From JACCYJ01 sp038198775 (GTDB lineage Bacteria; Actinomycetota; Actinomycetes; Propionibacteriales; Nocardioidaceae): 64,000 nt of DNA. The position numbers and the translations under genes were made by a program. The stretch covers positions 42,253 to 106,252 of the forward strand of contig JBBPZV010000039.1 in NCBI GenBank assembly GCA_038198775.1. Direction: 5' to 3'. The notes under the pieces are model-generated. The model was given only the letters and a program-made list of their open reading frames with translations, did no database searches and had not been told where the DNA came from. Shown here in pieces: positions 60,591-64,000 of the stretch (within the stretch, counting starts at the first letter, position 1; each line of letters opens with the position of its first letter).

Positions 60591-61343
60591 TCAACGCGCC
60601 ACCTCGAGCTGCGACGGCTCGATCAGATGCGGCCCGTTGTTGCGCACGTTGTTGACCTCGGTCGACACCGGGTACGCCTCCAGCCGTCCCGGCGCCGCCG
60701 GGACCAACAGCTCGAGCAGGGAGTCCCGGTCCGCCGCGGCGGGGTCGAGCCAGGCCGCGTACCGCTCCGGTTCGACCAGCAGCGGCATTCGGTGATGGAT
60801 GTGGCCCAGCCCGTCCTCGGCGGTCGTCGTCATCACCGTGCAGGTCCACCAGAAGGCGTCCGGGTCCTCCTCGTCGACCCGCTTGTCTCGCCAGATCTCG
60901 TAGAGGCCGGCCAGCGCCACCACCCGGCCGTCGCGGCGATGGATGAAGAACGGTTGCTTGACCGGCTTGCCGCTGGCCGTGCGCTGCTGGGACGCGTACC
61001 ACTCGAAGTATCCGTCGGCGGGCAGCAGGCAGCGGCGGGAGGCGAATGCGCGACGAAAGGCAGGCTTGTCGGCGACGGTCTCCATCCGGGCGTTGATCAT
61101 CTTGGCGCCGATGCCCGGCTCTTTGGCCCACGACGGGACCAGGCCCCACCGCAGCGACACCAGCTGACGCACCGGGGCGTGGTCGCGGTTGCCACGCGGT
61201 GGCCGCTCGATGACCGCCGGCACCTGCTTGGTGGGTGCCACGTTGTAGTCGGGCACCAGCGATTCACGCAGCTCGACGGCGGTGACCTCGAACTCCTCGA
61301 CGAGATCCTCCGGCGACCGGCTGGCAGCGTACCTGCCGCACAT
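60591..61343 (-). CDS. SRAP/HMCES-like abasic-site DNA-protein crosslinking protein
   Basis: 250 residues from the ATG at 61343, chosen because the catalytic Cys must be residue 2 ('MCGRYAASRSPEDLVEEFEV'). The Asn/Glu/His of the active site are recognised in 'YNVAPTKQVP', 'FEWYAS' and 'HHRMPLLVEP'. SRAP proteins bind abasic sites in single-stranded DNA through Cys2 and protect them. In bacteria they are often SOS-linked; no LexA box was found here. Confidence 0.94.
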   Translation of the reverse strand: MCGRYAASRSPEDLVEEFEVTAVELRESLVPDYNVAPTKQVPAVIERPPRGNRDHAPVRQLVSLRWGLVPSWAKEPGIGAKMINARMETVADKPAFRRAFASRRCLLPADGYFEWYASQQRTASGKPVKQPFFIHRRDGRVVALAGLYEIWRDKRVDEEDPDAFWWTCTVMTTTAEDGLGHIHHRMPLLVEPERYAAWLDPAAADRDSLLELLVPAAPGRLEAYPVSTEVNNVRNNGPHLIEPSQLEVAR

Positions 61344-61442
61344 GGTGGCAGCCTTGCACACCACAGCCGGCCGCCGAGGCTCTCGTCCTCGATCGACTCG
61401 CCCTGTCCGCCCGCCCCGTGACCGGGCGGCGTCGACGACTCG

Positions 61443-62231
61443 TCACCTCGCGAGCTCGTCCAGTAGCGCCGATGTGAGCTCACTGGTCGCGGGCAGGCTC
61501 TCGATCCAAACTCTCGGCCCTGCCCGGTGATACCGCAGCGCCGATCTGTCCTCCAGGAGCTGGCGGAGCGACTCGAGGGCCGCGCCCAGGGCGGCGTCGC
61601 GGGATACCAGCGCACAGGCGCGACGGCCACAGATGCGGGCGAAGGTCTCGCCGCCGGAGAAGACGTCGCGCATCGCCTCGGTCACCTCGACCAGCGCCAG
61701 CACCGTCGACAGCCGGAGGCTGCTGGCCGAATGTTGCCCGTCACCGGCCGAACGGCAGATGCGCAGCGGCCGGACTGGGGGACCGAGCTCGACGACGACG
61801 AGTGCGTACGCCTCCGGTCCGGTCCGGCGGTCGCGCTCGGCCGTACGAAAGAGCTCGTCGATCCGACTGCGCAGATGCGGCAGGCTGGCCAGACCCGTGA
61901 GCGGGTCATGGCACGACAGGCCGTGCAGGTACTGCAACGACACCTCGGTCCAGGCGAGGCACAGCGCTCGCACGACCAAGTAGCCCGGAGAACCGGCGGC
62001 GACCGCCGCGTACGTCGTCTCGAGGTCGTCCAGGACCTGGTTGAGCGCGACTCCCTCGGCCGCCAGCTCGCGGCCCACCTCGACCGCGCACGCCTCCACG
62101 TCACCGGAGTGCACCAACGCGTCGGCAATCGGTTCGAGACCACGGACCATCGTGCGCGGGAGGTAATCGGGCCGACCGCGGACGTCCGCGGTGAGACCTG
62201 GCGGGCGGGTCAGGCTGTCGAACTGCGTCAT
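61443..62231 (-). CDS. GGDEF-like regulatory protein, degenerate
   Basis: 262 residues, no membrane segment. N-terminal helical region (~1-100), then 'HDPLTGLASLPHLRSRIDEL' which resembles the start of GGDEF domains. The signature GG[D/E]EF position reads 'GGETFARICG', and the RxxD site is missing, so catalysis is unlikely. C-terminal ~30 residues ('LRYHRAGPRVWIESLPATSE') are non-homologous. It might be a c-di-GMP sensor or a diverged domain. Confidence 0.7.
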   Translation of the reverse strand: MTQFDSLTRPPGLTADVRGRPDYLPRTMVRGLEPIADALVHSGDVEACAVEVGRELAAEGVALNQVLDDLETTYAAVAAGSPGYLVVRALCLAWTEVSLQYLHGLSCHDPLTGLASLPHLRSRIDELFRTAERDRRTGPEAYALVVVELGPPVRPLRICRSAGDGQHSASSLRLSTVLALVEVTEAMRDVFSGGETFARICGRRACALVSRDAALGAALESLRQLLEDRSALRYHRAGPRVWIESLPATSELTSALLDELAR

Positions 62232-62384
62232 GCTTCTCGCCTCCTCACCTCAAAGTGACGGCAGCCGCGCCCAGCCATGACGCCGACCGCGTTTGGCTTT
62301 CCCTGACAAGGGGCACCAGCGGCGGATACCGTGGCGGCGCGCTCCCGTCATGAACCGGCCCACTTCCCGTTCCTTTGGTCAGTG

Positions 62385-64000
62385 ATGCAAGACACCGAGA
62401 CACTTCCGGCCAGCGACGCCGAACTCATCTCGCGGGTTCGCGCCGGGGACGCCGACGCGTACGGCGAACTCTTCGAACGTCACCGCGCAGCGGCGACGCG
62501 GTTGGCGCGCCAGCTCGGGGATGCTGCCGACGCCGACGACCTCGTCTCCGAGGCGTTCGCGAAGCTGCTCTCGGTGCTGCGGTCCGGCGGTGGCCCCGAT
62601 GTCGCGTTTCGGGCCTACCTGCTCACCGCCGTGCGTCGGCTGCAGGTCGACCGGTGGCGATCGGGACGGCGGCTCCACAGCACCGACGACCTCGAGGCGT
62701 ACGAGGACCCCGAGCCGTTCGTCGACCCCGCCGTGGACGACTTCGAACGCGGTGCGGCGGCCCGCGCCTTCTCCTCGTTGCCCGAGCGATGGCAGTTGGT
62801 GCTGTGGCACTGCGAGGTCGAGGGCAGCAAGCCCGCGGAGGTGGCACCGCTGCTGGGTATGACCCCCAACAGCGTGGCCGCGCTTGCGTACCGGGCGCGC
62901 GAAGGCCTCCGGCAGGCGTACCTGCGCAGTCATCTCGCCGACACGGCGGAGGGCGAGTGCCGCTGGACGACCGAGCACCTCGGAGGATACGTCCGCGGCG
63001 GCTTGTCCCACCGCGATCGAGCCAGGGTCGAGCACCACGTGGACGAGTGCCGCCGCTGCGCGGCTCTCGCGCTCGAACTGGCCGAGCTGAACTCCAACCT
63101 GCGCGGACTGCTGGCACCCTGGCTACTGGGCGCTGCGGCCTCCGGCTACCTCGCCGCCACAAAGACGGCCGTCGCGGCGTCGGCATCGTGGTGGAGTCGG
63201 ACGGTTGCTGCCGCCAGTACCGCTGGAGGCGCGCCAGCAGGAGCCGTCGTAGCCGCCGGCGTCACCGTGGCGGCGGTCGTCGGCGCGGCCGTGGTGGCCC
63301 ATGGTCCCTTGGGCACGCCGAACGGCAACAGCCCGGCATCCGACCGCGTGGCTTCGGTGGCCGGCACCTCGCTCGGGGGAGCGCCCACGCGTGACAGGGT
63401 GCCCCCCGCAACCCACAGCACCCAGCTGCCGTCGACGGCGCACTCTCGAGAACCACGCCAGCACGGCGCGCCGTCGCGTCACGGATCCGCCAACCCCGGT
63501 GCGGCGGACGATGAGCGCCAGTCGTCCGGGAGCGCGGGGGCCGGTGCCACCGGCAACGTCGGCGCGGGGCAGGTCGCCTCGGCGCCGCCCCAGCGTCCGA
63601 ACGCGCGCCGGCCCTCGACCTCTCCTGGTCATGGCAGCGGCACCAGGCCTGGATCCTCGTCGGGCCAGTCGGGCGGAGGACCGTCCGGGAGCGGCGGGGG
63701 TGCCAGCCACGGCGGTGCTGGCGGTACGGGGAGCGGTGGAACCGCGGGAGGGGCCCCCAGCGGGGGCGCGACCGGAAACGGCGGATCTCCCGGCCCGGGC
63801 AGGACCGGCGGCCGGGCAGGACCTGCCCATGACTCCGGTCACCACGCAGACCGTGGGCACCACCACACCCCCGGCACCGACCCGCAACCCGAGCACGGAA
63901 ACGACGGCGAGCACGGCCACCACGCCAACCGCGGCCACCACACCCCCGGCACCGACCCGCAACCCGAGCACGGAAACGACGGCGAGCACGGCCACCACGC
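62385..64000 (+). CDS. ECF sigma factor fused to an anti-sigma domain and a long extracytoplasmic tail (3' truncated by window)
   Basis: 538+ residues from ATG 62385; the frame is open to the window's end. Domains in order: sigma region 2 (~15-85, 'GDADAYGELFERHRAAATRL', 'DDLVSEAFAKLLSVL'), region 4 (~130-185, 'LPERWQLVLWHCEVEGSKPA', 'LGMTPNSVAALAYRAREGLR'), zinc anti-sigma motif at His218/Cys222/Cys225 ('HVDECRRC'), one membrane helix (~285-307, 'AGAVVAAGVTVAAVVGAAVV'), and a Gly/Ser/Pro/His-rich external region from ~308. The last ~50 residues are 25-residue His/Gly/Asp repeats. Such sigma/anti-sigma fusions occur among actinobacterial ECF groups. A 12-codon ORF (62350-62385) overlaps the start by one base. 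Confidence 0.85.
   Translation, partial: MQDTETLPASDAELISRVRAGDADAYGELFERHRAAATRLARQLGDAADADDLVSEAFAKLLSVLRSGGGPDVAFRAYLLTAVRRLQVDRWRSGRRLHSTDDLEAYEDPEPFVDPAVDDFERGAAARAFSSLPERWQLVLWHCEVEGSKPAEVAPLLGMTPNSVAALAYRAREGLRQAYLRSHLADTAEGECRWTTEHLGGYVRGGLSHRDRARVEHHVDECRRCAALALELAELNSNLRGLLAPWLLGAAASGYLAATKTAVAASASWWSRTVAAASTAGGAPAGAVVAAGVTVAAVVGAAVVAHGPLGTPNGNSPASDRVASVAGTSLGGAPTRDRVPPATHSTQLPSTAHSREPRQHGAPSRHGSANPGAADDERQSSGSAGAGATGNVGAGQVASAPPQRPNARRPSTSPGHGSGTRPGSSSGQSGGGPSGSGGGASHGGAGGTGSGGTAGGAPSGGATGNGGSPGPGRTGGRAGPAHDSGHHADRGHHHTPGTDPQPEHGNDGEHGHHANRGHHTPGTDPQPEHGNDGEHGHH
63861..64000 (+). repeat. 75-bp tandem repeat encoding His-rich units (continues off the window)
   Basis: Units begin at 63861 and 63936 (period 75 bp, 25 codons, in frame). 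The second unit is truncated at base 64000 and equals the first over the 65 bases visible. Each unit encodes HHTPGTDPQPEHG then NDGEHGHHANRG. The near-identity shows recent duplication or homogenisation; the number of units beyond the window is unknown. Confidence 0.85.

Noticed and set aside
60591..61442. LexA/SOS box before the SRAP gene
   Set aside because: No SOS box of the GAAC-N4-GTTC kind was seen in the 99 bp upstream of 61343.
62350..62385. 12-codon upstream ORF overlapping the fusion sigma start
   Set aside because: It has an ATG and overlaps by one base (TGATG), but no ribosome binding site precedes it and the sequence is too short to judge; recorded only as a note.
63123..63998. 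291-residue minus-strand frame over the repeat end
   Set aside because: It is antisense to the sigma fusion and its repetitive 'VLAVVSVLGLRVGAGG' pattern is the shadow of the His-rich repeats.

Overview
The window is about 70% G+C, densely coding DNA from a high-G+C actinobacterium. The markers are a WhiB1-type iron-sulfur regulator, NucS/EndoMS, a Kgd-type 2-oxoglutarate enzyme, SigR with its zinc anti-sigma RsrA, the 24-residue ribosomal protein bL37, nickel superoxide dismutase, a FilP-like coiled-coil protein and an F-type ATP synthase operon. From memory, gene order follows the Streptomyces coelicolor core (glgB, icmA, meaB, thiolase, epimerase, filP, nucS, ATP synthase, rho, argS). Lineage cannot be fixed from the sequence alone; a Nocardioides-like or Sporichthya-like genus would fit.

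Layout. 1-2087: 3' end of glgB and a GNAT-Nudix fusion. 2155-4791: thioredoxin/TPR protein and an IcmA-type acyl-CoA mutase. 4963-11971: a four-gene FtsX-type ABC export system. 11983-14687: PH-domain protein with a 55-residue membrane protein, MFS transporter, small protein. 14672-28593: carbon metabolism block with meaB, thiolase, epimerase, crotonyl-CoA carboxylase/reductase (ccr), FilP-like protein, fused 3-hydroxybutyryl-CoA dehydrogenase, nucS, D-amino-acid oxidase, ethylmalonyl-CoA mutase (ecm), STAS protein, a second dehydrogenase and cobalamin adenosyltransferase. 28609-36731: ATP synthase operon. 36921-45426: WecA-like transferase, threonylcarbamoyl-AMP synthase, prmC-prfA, rpmE, rho, argS, response regulator. 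45521-51066: tRNA-Arg, secreted protein, kgd, DUF6104 protein. 51177-64000: GNAT, quinone oxidoreductase, sodX/sodN, anti-sigma/sigF, whiB, DUF3311/SSS transporter, GNAT, bL37-rsrA-sigR, hydrolase, SRAP, GGDEF-like protein, and a sigma/anti-sigma fusion running off the end.

How the genes work together. Thiolase, dehydrogenases, Ccr, epimerase and Ecm cover much of the ethylmalonyl-CoA pathway for assimilating acetyl-CoA. MeaB and the adenosyltransferase maintain the B12 mutases. Crotonase and the steps after methylsuccinyl-CoA are not in the window. A DUF3311/SSS symporter may import carboxylates.

The least explained signals are non-coding: three copies of an ~85-nt element with two mutually exclusive hairpins, each on the sense strand 6-13 nt after a stop codon (glgB, rho, DUF6104 gene), and a 22-bp tandem repeat family at two loci, one copy of which supplies a gene's stop codon. 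Several real genes are very short (12533-12700, 50899-51066, 58730-58804). The large terminal fusion gene has no stop in the window and is also easy to miss.
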